Assembly: GCA_001464195.1 (NCBI GenBank)
Contig: LNEY01000010.1
Span: forward strand, 1-64,000
DNA: 64,000 nucleotides
From: Burkholderiales bacterium Ga0077547
GTDB lineage: Bacteria; Pseudomonadota; Gammaproteobacteria; Burkholderiales; Burkholderiaceae_C
Reading direction: 5' to 3'
Shown here: positions 18,534 through 28,642 of the stretch, piece by piece
Layout of the letters: every line of letters begins with the position of its first letter
Position numbering within the stretch: the first letter of the stretch is position 1
The notes under the pieces: generated by a model
What the model was told of the DNA's origin: nothing
The model's input: only the letters and a program-made list of their open reading frames with translations
Databases searched by the model: none
Translations under genes and position numbers: made by a program

Positions 18534-19066
18534 TCTTTCGGGTCGGTGGGTTGTGTGCCGCGCTGATGCTGGCCGGCTGTTCGACCCTGACACCACCCGA
18601 TGAGCAGCCCACGGGCGAACTGCTGGCAGGCCGGATGTCGGTGCAGGTGGCCGCCACCGAGACAGAGCCAGCGCACAGCCTGACCGCCGCTTTCGAGCTG
18701 AGTGGTACGCCGCAGCAGGGGCGCCTCGACATGAACACGCCTCTGGGCAGTACCGTGGCACGCGCCCGCTGGAGCCCCGAGGCCGTGGTGCTTGACACGC
18801 CGCAGGGGCAGACTCGCCATGCGAACCTCGACGAGTTGACGCGTGCCGTGGTGGGAGAGGCGCTGCCGGTACCGGCCCTGTTCGACTGGCTGCGCGGCCG
18901 GCCGTGGCCGGGTGCGCAAAGCACCGCGGCCCTGCCGAGCGAGCCGGCTGGCTTCAACCAATTGGGCTGGCAGGTAGACCTGTCGCGTTTTGCTGAGTCC
19001 CGGCTGATGGCGCGCCGCACGGCCCCGCCGGCCGTCATCGTGCAGGTGAAACTGGACGCGCCATGA
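18530..19066 (+). CDS. lolB: Outer-membrane lipoprotein LolB
   Basis: A 178-residue lipoprotein with a GTG start. The lipobox LAGC sits at about residues 14-17, followed by a LolB domain (GRMSVQVAAT, then a conserved GWQVDLSRF segment near residue 145). LolB receives lipoproteins from LolA and inserts them in the outer membrane. The gene overlaps the TPR gene upstream and ispE downstream (ATGA at 19063-19066), so all three form one unit. Confidence 0.93.
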   Translation: MIFRVGGLCAALMLAGCSTLTPPDEQPTGELLAGRMSVQVAATETEPAHSLTAAFELSGTPQQGRLDMNTPLGSTVARARWSPEAVVLDTPQGQTRHANLDELTRAVVGEALPVPALFDWLRGRPWPGAQSTAALPSEPAGFNQLGWQVDLSRFAESRLMARRTAPPAVIVQVKLDAP

Positions 19067-19959
19067 CACTCAACGCCCTGTGGGATGTCAGCGCACCGGC
19101 CAAGGTCAATTTTTTCTTGCATGTGGTGGGCCGGCGCGCGGACGGGCATCACTTGTTGCAGTCGCTGTTTGTGCTGCTCGACTGGGCCGACACACTGCAT
19201 TTCGAGCGGCGCAGCGATGGGCAGTTGCGTCGCCACGATCTGTCTGTGGCATTGCCTGCGGACGATCTGTGCCTTCGCGCCGCGCGGGCACTGCAGGCAG
19301 CCAGCGGCACGCGCTGCGGCGCAGACATCAGCATCGCCAAGCAGGTCCCTTGGGGTGCCGGTCTTGGCGGCGGTAGCTCCGACGCCGCCACGACCTTGCT
19401 GGCGCTGAATCGGCTGTGGGGATTGAACTGGTCGCGTTCGCGGCTGCACTCACTGGGCGTGACACTGGGCGCAGACGTCCCTTTTTTCATCGGTGGCAGC
19501 AACGCGTGGGTCGAGGGCATCGGCGAGTTGCTGACGCCGATGGCAGTGCCTGAGCAGAACTTGGCGCTGATCAAGCCTGCGGTATCGATCGAAACACGTG
19601 TCGTTTTCAGCCATCCTGAGTTGGTGCGAGACACGCCTCGCGCTATACTTGAGGGCTTTGATGCGGACGAACTGCTCGACATCACCGCACCTGCGGATGG
19701 TGTTGGCTGGGGTCACAACGATCTGCAAGCGGTTGCTGAGTTGCTGCACCCCGAAGTGCGAGAAGCTGCAGCGATTTTGCGGTCGCGGTACGGCAACAGC
19801 CGCATGAGTGGCTCGGGCAGCGTGGTGTTTGCGCGCGCCGCGTCAGGGTCGGGTCTGGCGCCGGTGCTGGACAGCGAGCTGCCGCCGGGTTGGGTCACGA
19901 AAGTGTGTCGCAGCCTGTCGCAGCACCCGTTGCGTGATTGGGTGCGAGACGAAGAGTGA
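19063..19959 (+). CDS. ispE: 4-diphosphocytidyl-2-C-methyl-D-erythritol kinase
   Basis: This 298-residue GHMP kinase has the substrate motif PAKVNFFLHVVGRRADG at residues 9-25, the ATP loop PWGAGLGGGSSDAA at about 90-103 and the C-terminal GSGSVVFA motif. It catalyses the fourth step of the MEP isoprenoid pathway. The ATG overlaps the lolB stop. Within this gene, TTGGTG-N17-TATACT at 19621-19649 could be an internal promoter for the downstream tRNA and prs. Confidence 0.97.
   Translation: MTLNALWDVSAPAKVNFFLHVVGRRADGHHLLQSLFVLLDWADTLHFERRSDGQLRRHDLSVALPADDLCLRAARALQAASGTRCGADISIAKQVPWGAGLGGGSSDAATTLLALNRLWGLNWSRSRLHSLGVTLGADVPFFIGGSNAWVEGIGELLTPMAVPEQNLALIKPAVSIETRVVFSHPELVRDTPRAILEGFDADELLDITAPADGVGWGHNDLQAVAELLHPEVREAAAILRSRYGNSRMSGSGSVVFARAASGSGLAPVLDSELPPGWVTKVCRSLSQHPLRDWVRDEE
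19621..19649 (+). promoter_or_regulatory. Possible internal promoter within ispE
   Basis: TTGGTG (19621-19626), a 17-base spacer and TATACT (19644-19649). The -10 matches five of six bases and the -35 only three. It would allow tRNA-Gln and prs to be expressed apart from lolB-ispE. It lies in coding sequence, so it may be chance. Confidence 0.3.
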
Positions 19960-19990
19960 CAGGATTGATAGCTGAATCCTGAAAGTTGTG

Positions 19991-20014
19991 GGTGCGTGGC
20001 TTCGGCCGCGCACC
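19991..20014 (+). other. Perfect 10-bp hairpin with a UUCG loop just before tRNA-Gln
   Basis: Arms 19991-20000 and 20005-20014 pair at all ten positions (one is G-U) and close a cUUCGg tetraloop, an unusually stable RNA hairpin. No T-tract follows, so it is not a standard intrinsic terminator. The tRNA begins 5 bases later. Confidence 0.7.
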
Positions 20015-20019
20015 GGTGT

Positions 20020-20096
20020 AGGGGAGTCGCCAAGTTGGTTAAGGCATCGGATTTTGATTCCGACATGCGAAGGTTCGAATCCTTCTTCCCCTGCCA
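20020..20096 (+). tRNA. tRNA-Gln (UUG anticodon)
   Basis: A complete 77-base cloverleaf: acceptor AGGGGAG/TTCCCCT, anticodon TTG at 20054-20056 in loop TTTTGAT, T-arm GAAGG/CCTTC, discriminator G and an encoded CCA. The order ispE-tRNA-Gln-prs is common in betaproteobacteria. Confidence 0.97.
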
Positions 20097-20186
20097 GATT
20101 CTTTGATTCCCGGAACGTCCTGACAACAGGCCTGGGCTGGACTGAAAGGAAGCAGCGTGCTTCCACAGAGCCTCGTCGGAGGGAAT

Positions 20187-21149
20187 GTGCTTTTCAACAC
20201 TGTGCTTTTCACTGGCAACGCCAACCCGGCGCTGGCCAAGGAAATCGCCACTCACCTCGGTGTCGAGCTGGGCAAGGCGTCGGTCGGCCGCTTCTCAGAC
20301 AGCGAAGTCGCTGTCGAGATCGAGCAGAACGTTCGGGCTCGCGATGTGTTTGTGGTGCAGTCCACCTGCACGCCGACCAACGAGAACCTGATGGAGCTGT
20401 GCATCATGGTCGATGCGCTGAAGCGTGCCAGCGCGCGCCGCATCACCGCCGTGATCCCCTACTTCGGCTATGCACGGCAGGACCGCCGACCGCGCTCCAC
20501 ACGGGTGCCGATCAGTGCCAAGGTCGTCGCCAACATGCTCGAAGCCGTTGGCGTCGAGCGCCTGCTGACGATGGATCTGCACGCCGATCAGATCCAGGGC
20601 TTCTTCAACATACCGGTCGACAACATTTACGCGTCGCCGGTGCTGCTGTCGGATCTGCAGTCCAAGCGTTACGACGACCTGGTCGTGGTGTCGCCTGACA
20701 TCGGCGGTGTGGTGCGTGCACGGGCGCTCGCCAAGCAGTTGAATTGCGACCTGGCGATCATCGACAAGCGCCGGCCGAAAGCCAATGTGTCCGAAGTGAT
20801 GAACGTCATCGGTGAGATCGACGGGCGCAACTGCGTGGTCATGGACGACATGATCGACACCGCTGGTACGCTGGTCAAAGCGGCCACCGTGCTCAAGGAG
20901 CGCGGTGCCAAATCGGTTTACGCCTACTGCACCCATGCGGTGTTCTCCGGGCCGGCGATCGAACGCATCCAGGCGTCGATGCTCGATGAGGTCGTGATCA
21001 CCAACACCATTCCTATGAGCGATGCCGCGAAGATGTGCGCGAAAGTGCGCCAGCTGTCGGTGTCGTTCCTGTTTGCCGAAACGATCCGTCGCATTTCTGA
21101 CGGCGAATCGGTCACTTCTTTGTTCGCCGAGCAGAACAGCAATTTCTGA
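20187..21149 (+). CDS. prs: Ribose-phosphate pyrophosphokinase
   Basis: GTG 20187 is chosen because GGAGGG at 20178-20183 precedes it and the resulting 320 residues match the family (about 315). An in-frame GTG at 20157 would add ten atypical residues. Motifs include [12 protein letters not shown] at the start, the ATP loop [21 protein letters not shown] and the PRPP-binding [12 protein letters not shown]. The enzyme makes PRPP for purine, pyrimidine, histidine and NAD synthesis; the his operon in this window is one consumer. Two hairpins separate it from rplY. Confidence 0.97.
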   Translation: MLFNTVLFTGNANPALAKEIATHLGVELGKASVGRFSDSEVAVEIEQNVRARDVFVVQSTCTPTNENLMELCIMVDALKRASARRITAVIPYFGYARQDRRPRSTRVPISAKVVANMLEAVGVERLLTMDLHADQIQGFFNIPVDNIYASPVLLSDLQSKRYDDLVVVSPDIGGVVRARALAKQLNCDLAIIDKRRPKANVSEVMNVIGEIDGRNCVVMDDMIDTAGTLVKAATVLKERGAKSVYAYCTHAVFSGPAIERIQASMLDEVVITNTIPMSDAAKMCAKVRQLSVSFLFAETIRRISDGESVTSLFAEQNSNF

Positions 21150-21164
21150 GCGTCGAACCTAGCG

Positions 21165-21182
21165 TCCGGCCGACAAGCCGGA
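21165..21182 (+). other. Hairpin in the prs-rplY gap
   Basis: TCCGGC (21165-21170) pairs perfectly with GCCGGA (21177-21182) around a 6-base loop. No T-tract follows directly. It is the first of two tandem hairpins before rplY. Confidence 0.5.
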
Positions 21183-21190
21183 TGTTCAAC

Positions 21191-21213
21191 AGGGCCGCAA
21201 GGCCTTGCTTTTT
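21191..21213 (+). terminator. Probable intrinsic terminator or attenuator between prs and rplY
   Basis: AGGGCC and GGCCTT form a 6-bp stem around a GCAA tetraloop (21191-21206), followed after two bases by TTTTT (21209-21213). It lies 50 bases before the rplY start, so it may limit read-through rather than fully stop transcription. Confidence 0.55.
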
Positions 21214-21262
21214 GAAGCACTGAAGCACCTGGTCGCGGGGCTTCTCATCTTTTGGAGTCAAC

Positions 21263-21907
21263 ATGAAATTCGTCGCATTCGAGCGTACGTTGCAGGGGAC
21301 CGGAGCGAGCCGCCGCCTGCGCAACGCCGACAAGGTTCCCGGGATCGTCTATGGCGCAGGCGCGCCCGCGATGATCGAACTCGATCACAACGCACTGTTC
21401 TTCGCCTTGAAGAAGGAAGCCTTCCACTCATCCATCCTCGAAATGGAACTGGCCGGCAAATCCGAGAACGTGTTGCTGCGTGACTACCAACTGCACCCCT
21501 TCCGTCCGATCGTGCTGCACATCGACTTCCAGCGCGTCGATGCGACCACCAAGATCACGAAGAAAGTGCCGCTGCACTACATCAACGAAGAAGAGTCCCC
21601 AGCGGTGAAGGTCGACAAGTGCGTGGTCAACCACATCGTCACCGAACTGCGCATCCAGTGCCTGGCTTCGCAACTGCCGGAGTTCCTGACGGTCGATCTG
21701 GGAGGCCTGACCAAGGGCCAGTCGCTGCACGTCAATGACATCGCGCTGCCGGCCGGCATCAAGGTCATGACGCAGGGCAAGCCGAACCCGGTGCTGGTGT
21801 CAGCGTCCGTTCTGTCGGCTGAAGAAGAAATCGCGCCAGTGGTGGTGGCCGCCGCGGCAGCCGCCCCGACCAAGGGCAAGAAGACGGAAAAGCAGAACAA
21901 GAAGTAA
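21263..21907 (+). CDS. rplY: 50S ribosomal protein L25/general stress protein Ctc
   Basis: This 214-residue protein is the long Ctc form of L25. The 5S rRNA-binding domain is at residues 1-95 ([18 protein letters not shown]). A beta-rich C-terminal domain follows, with an Ala/Lys-rich tail ([11 protein letters not shown]). GGAG sits before the ATG. It is part of the conserved prs-rplY-pth order. A terminator follows. Confidence 0.97.
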   Translation: MKFVAFERTLQGTGASRRLRNADKVPGIVYGAGAPAMIELDHNALFFALKKEAFHSSILEMELAGKSENVLLRDYQLHPFRPIVLHIDFQRVDATTKITKKVPLHYINEEESPAVKVDKCVVNHIVTELRIQCLASQLPEFLTVDLGGLTKGQSLHVNDIALPAGIKVMTQGKPNPVLVSASVLSAEEEIAPVVVAAAAAAPTKGKKTEKQNKK

Positions 21908-21943
21908 GGCGTCACGGGGCCCTTCGCCCCTGACCCCCTTCCG

Positions 21944-21969
21944 AGCCCCACCACGGTGGGGCTTTTTCT
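21944..21969 (+). terminator. Rho-independent terminator after rplY
   Basis: A perfect 8-bp stem, AGCCCCAC (21944-21951) with GTGGGGCT (21956-21963), has a CACG loop and runs straight into TTTTTCTT. It would end the prs-rplY transcript before pth. Confidence 0.88.
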
Positions 21970-21996
21970 TGGGCGACCGAAATTGATAATGAAGCC

Positions 21997-22614
21997 ATGA
22001 TCCGAATGATGGTAGGCCTCGGAAATCCCGGGGCGGAATACGACGGCACGCGCCACAACGCAGGCTTCTGGTTCATCGACGAGGTGGCGCGCCAGCTCAA
22101 GACGACGCTGCTGCCCGATCGGTCTTACTTTGGATTGGTCGCGCGCGTCAACCTGACAGGCGGACCGCTGTGGCTGCTCGAGCCCATGACCTTCATGAAC
22201 CTGTCGGGCAAGTCGGTGGCGCCACTGGCGCGCTTCTTCAAGATCGCACCGGAGGAAATCCTCGTCGCCCACGACGAGCTCGACCTGATGCCTGGGCAGA
22301 TGAAGATGAAGCGCGGCGGCAGTCACGCCGGTCACAACGGCTTGCGGGACATCCAGGCGCAACTGGGTTCGCCGGACTTCTGGCGGCTGCGCCTGGGCAT
22401 TGGCCACCCGGGCGTGAAGGCAGAGGTCATCAACCATGTGCTGCGCAAGCCACCCTTGGCAGAACGCGAAGCGATCGATCAGAGCATCACGCAGGCCCTG
22501 GGCGCCCTCGATCTGCTGATCGCCGGCGACATGGACCGCGCGATGCTCAAGATCCACGCCCGGCCACCTCAGCCCAAGAAGCCGCCTGATGCCCCTGGAG
22601 GACTCTTGCCATGA
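21997..22614 (+). CDS. pth: Peptidyl-tRNA hydrolase
   Basis: This 205-residue protein has the Pth signatures: [18 protein letters not shown] with the catalytic His, [11 protein letters not shown], and [19 protein letters not shown]. It frees tRNA from stalled peptidyl-tRNA. It is separated from rplY by a strong terminator, so it probably has its own promoter in the 27 bases after it or relies on leak-through. Its stop overlaps the next start (ATGA at 22611-22614). Confidence 0.97.
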   Translation: MIRMMVGLGNPGAEYDGTRHNAGFWFIDEVARQLKTTLLPDRSYFGLVARVNLTGGPLWLLEPMTFMNLSGKSVAPLARFFKIAPEEILVAHDELDLMPGQMKMKRGGSHAGHNGLRDIQAQLGSPDFWRLRLGIGHPGVKAEVINHVLRKPPLAEREAIDQSITQALGALDLLIAGDMDRAMLKIHARPPQPKKPPDAPGGLLP

Positions 22615-23039
22615 CACTGCGTACCGCCTGCATCGCCAGCTGCGTGGCAATCGTTTCCACCACACCGGTGGCTGCGGAGGACATCTACCGATGCGGGCCT
22701 CGGGGCGCCATCTACTCGCAGACGCCTTGCTCGGACGGTCAACGCATCGACCGGGCCGATGCGCGCAACGACGAGCAGCGCTTGCAGGCCCGACAGGTGA
22801 ACGAGCGCATCGTGGCGCTGGCCGAATCACTGGAGCGCGAGCGACTCGCCAGCGAAGCGGCTCACCGGCCAGCGCTGGCAGGCAGCTTCAGTGCACCGTC
22901 GAAGACAGTGGCAGCGAAAACACCACGATCCAGCGCCCTGGCGAAAGCCAAGAAGCGGCTGCGCGCGTCGTCCGAGGCGGCCAAGCGCCGTGCGCCAAAG
23001 TCAGCGCAAGAAGTCGTTCTGGCGCAACCGCGCAGCTGA
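22611..23039 (+). CDS. DUF4124-type secreted protein
   Basis: A 142-residue protein with a signal peptide (to about residue 22, PVAAE). A short DUF4124-like domain ([21 protein letters not shown]) with two cysteines follows, then a charged helical, probably coiled-coil, tail rich in Arg, Lys and Ala. It is probably periplasmic. Its start overlaps the pth stop, suggesting coupling. DUF4124 proteins are common in beta- and gammaproteobacteria, but their role is unknown. Confidence 0.82.
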   Translation: MTLRTACIASCVAIVSTTPVAAEDIYRCGPRGAIYSQTPCSDGQRIDRADARNDEQRLQARQVNERIVALAESLERERLASEAAHRPALAGSFSAPSKTVAAKTPRSSALAKAKKRLRASSEAAKRRAPKSAQEVVLAQPRS

Positions 23040-23055
23040 AGCCGCCGCAGAGCGT

Positions 23056-23864
<809 letters not shown>

Positions 23865-23877
23865 TCGGCGCTCCTGG

Positions 23878-24576
23878 TCACGTGGTGTGGGCCGCAGTGT
23901 AGTCACCGCTGGAGCGCTGCAACAAGTGGGCGTGGACCCGGCCTGCGCGCAGGTGGCGATGCACCGTCAGATTCAGAGGTGAAAGGTCTTCCGCGCTGTA
24001 GGCGTGCGCGGCTTCCAGGTAGATGTAGCCCCCCGGCACCGCGAGCCGAGCGGCAGCGGCCACGGCAGGCGCCAACAAATCGCTGCCAAACGGCGGATCG
24101 ATAAACACCAGTTCGAACGCGTCCGGCGCGCTGCGGCGCATCCACGACAGCGCCTCGGTCGCGACCACCTGCAGCGTGTCAGCCTTCAAACGCTGCTTCG
24201 ACTCTTCAAGGCTGCGGGCCTGCCGGCCCTCGCGCTCGAGCAACACCACCGAGGCGGCACCACGCGATGCCGCCTCGAATCCCAACGCGCCGCTGCCTGC
24301 GAACGCATCGAGGCAGCGCCAGCCGCTGAGGTCGGCGCCCAGCCAATTGAACAGCGTCTCACGCACACGGTCGGGCGTCGGACGCAGGCCAGGCAGCAAG
24401 CCGACGGGCAGCTTGCTGCGCTTCCACTCACCGCCGATGATGCGCACCTCCCTCGGCAGCGAGGCGATGTCGGGCGACACCGCCGGCTTCTTGACGGCAG
24501 CCTTCTTGCGAGGAGGCACATCGGCGAACGCGCGGCTGCCGAAGCGGGGCCCCTCTTTCGGCTTGGCGCCCGCCAT
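23878..24576 (-). CDS. rsmD: 16S rRNA (guanine(966)-N(2))-methyltransferase RsmD
   Basis: The ATG at 24576 overlaps the hisF stop (ATGA), fixing the start. The 232-residue protein has a 35-residue basic N-terminal tail, then the RsmD domain: [12 protein letters not shown], the SAM loop [13 protein letters not shown] and the catalytic DPPF. It methylates G966 of 16S rRNA. It takes the place after hisF where hisI and hisE are found in many betaproteobacteria. Confidence 0.95.
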   Translation of the reverse strand: MAGAKPKEGPRFGSRAFADVPPRKKAAVKKPAVSPDIASLPREVRIIGGEWKRSKLPVGLLPGLRPTPDRVRETLFNWLGADLSGWRCLDAFAGSGALGFEAASRGAASVVLLEREGRQARSLEESKQRLKADTLQVVATEALSWMRRSAPDAFELVFIDPPFGSDLLAPAVAAAARLAVPGGYIYLEAAHAYSAEDLSPLNLTVHRHLRAGRVHAHLLQRSSGDYTAAHTT

Positions 24577-25355
24577 CACAGGCGCACCGGGATGCCGTCG
24601 CGCGCCATCAGCGCCTTGGCCTGGCCCACGGTGAACTCGCCGTAATGGAAGATGCTGGCCGCCAGCACTGCGTCGGCCCCGCCAATGCGGATGCCTTCGG
24701 ACAGATGCTCCAGCGCACCGACACCTCCCGAAGCAATCACCGGCACGGCGACGCGGTCGCTGACCGCGCGCGTGAGTTCCAGGTCGAAGCCCGATTTCGT
24801 GCCATCTCGGTCCATGCTGGTCAAAAGGATCTCGCCCGCGCCGTGCTCGGTCATCTGTGCCGCCCAGTCGACCGCATCGAGGCCGGTGTTCTTGCGCCCA
24901 CCATGGGTGTAGACGTCCCAGCCGGGGCCGCGTGCGGCAAGATCGTCGCCAGCACGGCGTTTCGCATCGATCGCCACGACGATGCACTGCGCGCCGTAGC
25001 GTTGGGACGCATCGCGAATGATCTGCGGGTTCGCCACGGCAGCCGAGTTGAAGCTGACCTTGTCGGCACCGGCGTTGAGCAGCCGCCGCACATCATCGAC
25101 CGAGCGCACACCGCCGCCGACCGTCAGCGGAATGAACACCTGCGACGCCACCGCCTCGATGATGTGCAAGATCAGGTCTCGGCCATCGCTGGTGGCAGTG
25201 ATATCGAGGAAGGTCAGCTCATCGGCGCCCTGCTCGTTGTAGCGCGCAGCGATCTCCACCGGGTCACCGGCATCGCGCAGCTCGACGAAGTTGACGCCTT
25301 TGACCACGCGACCACCGGTCACGTCGAGGCAGGGAATGATTCGCTTGGAAAGCAT
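24576..25355 (-). CDS. hisF: Imidazole glycerol phosphate synthase, cyclase subunit
   Basis: A 259-residue (beta/alpha)8 barrel with the catalytic Asp near the start ([15 protein letters not shown]) and the second catalytic Asp in [15 protein letters not shown]. It combines PRFAR with ammonia delivered by HisH to give IGP and AICAR. It follows hisA after 54 bases and is coupled to rsmD by a stop-start overlap. Confidence 0.98.
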   Translation of the reverse strand: MLSKRIIPCLDVTGGRVVKGVNFVELRDAGDPVEIAARYNEQGADELTFLDITATSDGRDLILHIIEAVASQVFIPLTVGGGVRSVDDVRRLLNAGADKVSFNSAAVANPQIIRDASQRYGAQCIVVAIDAKRRAGDDLAARGPGWDVYTHGGRKNTGLDAVDWAAQMTEHGAGEILLTSMDRDGTKSGFDLELTRAVSDRVAVPVIASGGVGALEHLSEGIRIGGADAVLAASIFHYGEFTVGQAKALMARDGIPVRL

Positions 25356-25409
25356 CTGAAATCGCCAACTGCCATCGCAGGGCGCCGCGGAGAAAGAAGG
25401 GCGCTCGGG

Positions 25410-26153
25410 TCAGTCCCCGTTCAGCTCGTCAGCACGCGCCTGCGCAGCAGCGAAATCGAGGTCGCCGGTGTAGATCGCCCGGCCGCAGATGACACCGTCG
25501 ATGCCCTCAGACTCGACGGCACACAGCCGCTCGATGTCGGCCAGGTTGCTCAACCCGCCAGAGGCAATGACGGGAATCGTCAGCGCCTGCGCCAGCTTCA
25601 CCGTGGCTTCGATGTTGATGCCCGACAACATGCCATCACGGCCGATGTCGGTGTAGATCACGCCTTCGACGCCGTAGTCCTCGAACTTTTTGGCCAGGTC
25701 AATGACTTCATGGCCGGTCAGCTTGCTCCAGCCGTCTGTCGCGACCTTGCCTTCCTTTGCATCGAGGCCCACGATGATGTGGCCGCCGAACGCGCTGCAG
25801 GCGTCGCGCAGGAAGCCGGGGTTCTTCACCGCAGCGGTGCCGATGATGATGAAGCTGAGTCCGTCGTCCAGGTAGCGCTCGATGGTGTCGAGGTCACGGA
25901 TGCCACCACCCAGTTGCACCGGGATCTCGTCGCCCACTTCGGCCAGGATGGCCTTGATGGCGGCCTCGTTGACCGGTTTGCCGGCAAACGCGCCGTTCAG
26001 ATCCACCAGGTGCAAGCGCCGCGCACCCGCATCGACCCAACGCCTGGCCATCGCCGCCGGATCTTCACCGAAGGTCGTCGAGCTGCTCATGTCCCCCTGT
26101 TTGAGGCGCACACATTTGCCGTCTTTGAGATCGATCGCAGGAATGAGCAACAT
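25410..26153 (-). CDS. hisA: ProFAR isomerase
   Basis: A 247-residue (beta/alpha)8 barrel homologous to HisF: catalytic Asp in [15 protein letters not shown] and the acid residue in [10 protein letters not shown]. Phosphate-binding GG motifs are at the C-terminal end ([12 protein letters not shown]). It isomerises ProFAR to PRFAR. A 77-base gap separates it from hisH. Confidence 0.98.
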   Translation of the reverse strand: MLLIPAIDLKDGKCVRLKQGDMSSSTTFGEDPAAMARRWVDAGARRLHLVDLNGAFAGKPVNEAAIKAILAEVGDEIPVQLGGGIRDLDTIERYLDDGLSFIIIGTAAVKNPGFLRDACSAFGGHIIVGLDAKEGKVATDGWSKLTGHEVIDLAKKFEDYGVEGVIYTDIGRDGMLSGINIEATVKLAQALTIPVIASGGLSNLADIERLCAVESEGIDGVICGRAIYTGDLDFAAAQARADELNGD

Positions 26154-26230
26154 GACCAGAACAAACAGTTGAAGAAATCAGCGCCAGGAAGATGCTGCGG
26201 TGCCAGAGATACCGCAGCGTGTCGCGTGGA

Positions 26231-26890
26231 TCAGGGATTCCAGTGGAGAAAGTTGCGGTACACGGTCAAACCATGCGTCGCGCTCTTCTCCGGGTGGAAC
26301 TGCGTCGCAAAAATATTATCCCGCCCCAGAGCGCAGGTAAAGCGATGTCCGTAGTCGGTTTCGCCCAGGCTGTGGTGCGGATCAATCGGCCGCGCATAGA
26401 AACTGTGCACGAAATAGAAGCTGGCGCCGTCGGGCACGCTCTCCCAAAGGGGGTGTGGCCGAGCCTGGATCACCTGATTCCAGCCCATCTGAGGCACCTT
26501 GTAGCGGCTGCCGTCGGGTTGCAGCTGGCCGTCGAGTTGAAAGCGGATCACCTCGCCCGGGATCAGCGACAGCCCGGGCGTGCCGACACCGGCGGGGCCT
26601 TCTTCGCTGCGTGAGAGCAACATCTGCATGCCGACGCAGACGCCCAACAGGGGCTTGCGCGCGGCCGCGTCGAGCACTGCATCCTTGAGTCCGGAGTCGC
26701 TCAGCTCGCGCATGCAGTCGGGCATCGCGCCCTGTCCAGGCAACACCACGCGCTCGGCCGCGTAGACGATGTCAGGGTCTGCAGTGACCTTGACCTCCAG
26801 CCCCGAGCCCTGCGCCACATGCATCACCGCTTGCGACACCGAGCGCAGATTCCCCATGCCGTAGTCGACGACAGCCACCACTCGACTCAC
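26231..26890 (-). CDS. hisH: Imidazole glycerol phosphate synthase, glutamine amidotransferase subunit
   Basis: A 219-residue class I glutamine amidotransferase. The nucleophile is in [12 protein letters not shown], and the catalytic His and Glu are in [10 protein letters not shown]. The N-terminus [14 protein letters not shown] is typical. It supplies ammonia to HisF. No marC-like gene lies between it and hisB, unlike some Burkholderia operons. Confidence 0.98.
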   Translation of the reverse strand: MSRVVAVVDYGMGNLRSVSQAVMHVAQGSGLEVKVTADPDIVYAAERVVLPGQGAMPDCMRELSDSGLKDAVLDAAARKPLLGVCVGMQMLLSRSEEGPAGVGTPGLSLIPGEVIRFQLDGQLQPDGSRYKVPQMGWNQVIQARPHPLWESVPDGASFYFVHSFYARPIDPHHSLGETDYGHRFTCALGRDNIFATQFHPEKSATHGLTVYRNFLHWNP

Positions 26891-26900
26891 GGCATCACCT

Positions 26901-27521
26901 TCACAAGCTGCCCTTGGTCGACGGAATCACATCGCCCATGCGCGGATCGATCTCCAACGCCATGCGCATCGCCCGGGCAAAGGCCTTGAAGATGGTCTCG
27001 CACTGATGGTGGGCGTTGTCGCCGTGCAGGTTGTCGATGTGCAGACTGACGTTGGCGTGGTTGACGAAGCCCTGGAAAAACTCATAAACCAGCTGTGTGT
27101 CGAGCGCGCCGATCATGCCGCTCTTGAAATCTGCGCGCATGTGCAGCCCGGGTCGGCCAGAAAAATCGATCACCACACGCGACAGCGCCTCGTCGAGCGG
27201 CACGTAAGCGTGACCGTAGCGGCGCAACCCGCGCTTGTCACCCACGGCCTTTGCCACCGCCTGCCCGAGCGTGATGCCGATGTCCTCGACGGTATGGTGC
27301 CCATCGATGTGCAGATCACCCTGGGCTTCAATGTCCAGATCGATCAGGCCGTGGCGCGCGATCTGGTCGAGCATGTGGTCGAAGAAGCCGATGCCGGTCG
27401 CCAGCTTCGACACGCCGCTGCCATCGAGGTCGATGGCCACGCGGATCTGGGTTTCAGCGGTGTGGCGCGTCACTTCCGCCAGACGGTGCGGCATGGCAGG
27501 GGCAGTCGTGGTTGAACTCAT
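26901..27521 (-). CDS. hisB: Imidazoleglycerol-phosphate dehydratase
   Basis: A 206-residue single-domain HisB without the fused phosphatase of enteric bacteria. Metal-binding motifs are [23 protein letters not shown] and [10 protein letters not shown]. Its start overlaps the hisC stop (ATGA at 27518-27521). The histidinol-phosphate phosphatase must therefore be encoded elsewhere. Confidence 0.98.
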   Translation of the reverse strand: MSSTTTAPAMPHRLAEVTRHTAETQIRVAIDLDGSGVSKLATGIGFFDHMLDQIARHGLIDLDIEAQGDLHIDGHHTVEDIGITLGQAVAKAVGDKRGLRRYGHAYVPLDEALSRVVIDFSGRPGLHMRADFKSGMIGALDTQLVYEFFQGFVNHANVSLHIDNLHGDNAHHQCETIFKAFARAMRMALEIDPRMGDVIPSTKGSL

Positions 27522-28615
27522 CGCGGGCTCGCTTCCAGGGCAGAGGTCAAGGCAGACATCAACAAATCATTTTCTTCCGGCGTACCGACCGTCAGGCGCA
27601 GGCAGTCGGCTAGGAGGGGGTGCAGATTGGAGACATTCTTGACCAACACGCCGCGAAGCTTCAATGCGGCGAACAGCGCTGCCGCGTCCGGCACCCGCGT
27701 GAGGATCATGTTGGCCTCGCTGGGAAACGGATGCACGCCGGGCAGTGCCTGCAAAGCCGACATCAGCCGCGCGCGCTCGCTGCGCAGCACCGCCGCCTGG
27801 CGATCGAACTCGTCGGCATGCTCCAACGCGAACAACGCCGCCTCGCAATTCAGCACGCTGACGTTGTACGGCGGGCGCACCTTGTCGATCTCGGCGATCA
27901 GCGCCTTGGGCCCCATCAGGTAGCCCAGCCGCACGCCGGCCAGACCGAACTTGCTCAGCGTCCGCATGATCAGGACGTGGCCGTGCCGTGCCACACGGTC
28001 GATGTAGCTGCGCGAGGCGAACGGCTGGTACGCCTCGTCGATCACGACCAGCCCCGGCGCGGCCTCGATCAGGCGCTCGATGACGGCGTCGTCGAAGAGA
28101 TTGGCGGTTGGGTTGTTCGGGTAGGCGATGTAGACGATGGCCGGCTGGTGCTCGGCCATCGCGGCGAGCATCGCCACCTCGTCGAGCTCGAAGTCAGCGG
28201 TCAGCGGCACGCTGATCGAACGCAGACCCTGCAAACGTGCCGACACGTCGTACATCACAAAGCCCGGCACCGGCGCTACCACGCTGGCGCCCGGGTTCGC
28301 GCAGGCCAGGCTCAGCATCGAGATCAACTCATCGGAGCCATTGCCCAGGATCAGGTCGAAACCCGCGGGCAGCCCGGCGTGCTGGGCCAGGGCGCGGCGC
28401 AGATCGTCGTTGCGGCTGCCGGGGTAGCGGTTGATGGCCACCTCGGCCAGGCGGGCACCGAGTGCGGCGCGCAGCGGCTCGGGCAGGCGAAACGGGTTCT
28501 CCATCGCATCGAGCTTGACCAGGCCGTCGCTGGGCTGCACGGCATACGCATGCATCGCACGCACATCGCTGCGGATATGGCGCTGGATCACGGCATCGGT
28601 GGTCAGGCAGGGCAT
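27518..28615 (-). CDS. hisC: Histidinol-phosphate aminotransferase
   Basis: A 365-residue fold-type I PLP enzyme. Key parts are [12 protein letters not shown] near the start, [16 protein letters not shown] and the PLP lysine in [15 protein letters not shown]. It converts imidazole-acetol phosphate to histidinol phosphate. The gene lies between hisD and hisB on the same strand. Confidence 0.98.
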   Translation of the reverse strand: MPCLTTDAVIQRHIRSDVRAMHAYAVQPSDGLVKLDAMENPFRLPEPLRAALGARLAEVAINRYPGSRNDDLRRALAQHAGLPAGFDLILGNGSDELISMLSLACANPGASVVAPVPGFVMYDVSARLQGLRSISVPLTADFELDEVAMLAAMAEHQPAIVYIAYPNNPTANLFDDAVIERLIEAAPGLVVIDEAYQPFASRSYIDRVARHGHVLIMRTLSKFGLAGVRLGYLMGPKALIAEIDKVRPPYNVSVLNCEAALFALEHADEFDRQAAVLRSERARLMSALQALPGVHPFPSEANMILTRVPDAAALFAALKLRGVLVKNVSNLHPLLADCLRLTVGTPEENDLLMSALTSALEASPR

Positions 28616-28642
28616 GGCGTGTGGCTCAACGGCGGCACCGCC

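Noticed and set aside
24645-26354. A 569-codon plus-strand reading frame
   Set aside because: It is antisense to hisF, hisA and part of hisH, all of which have clear catalytic motifs.
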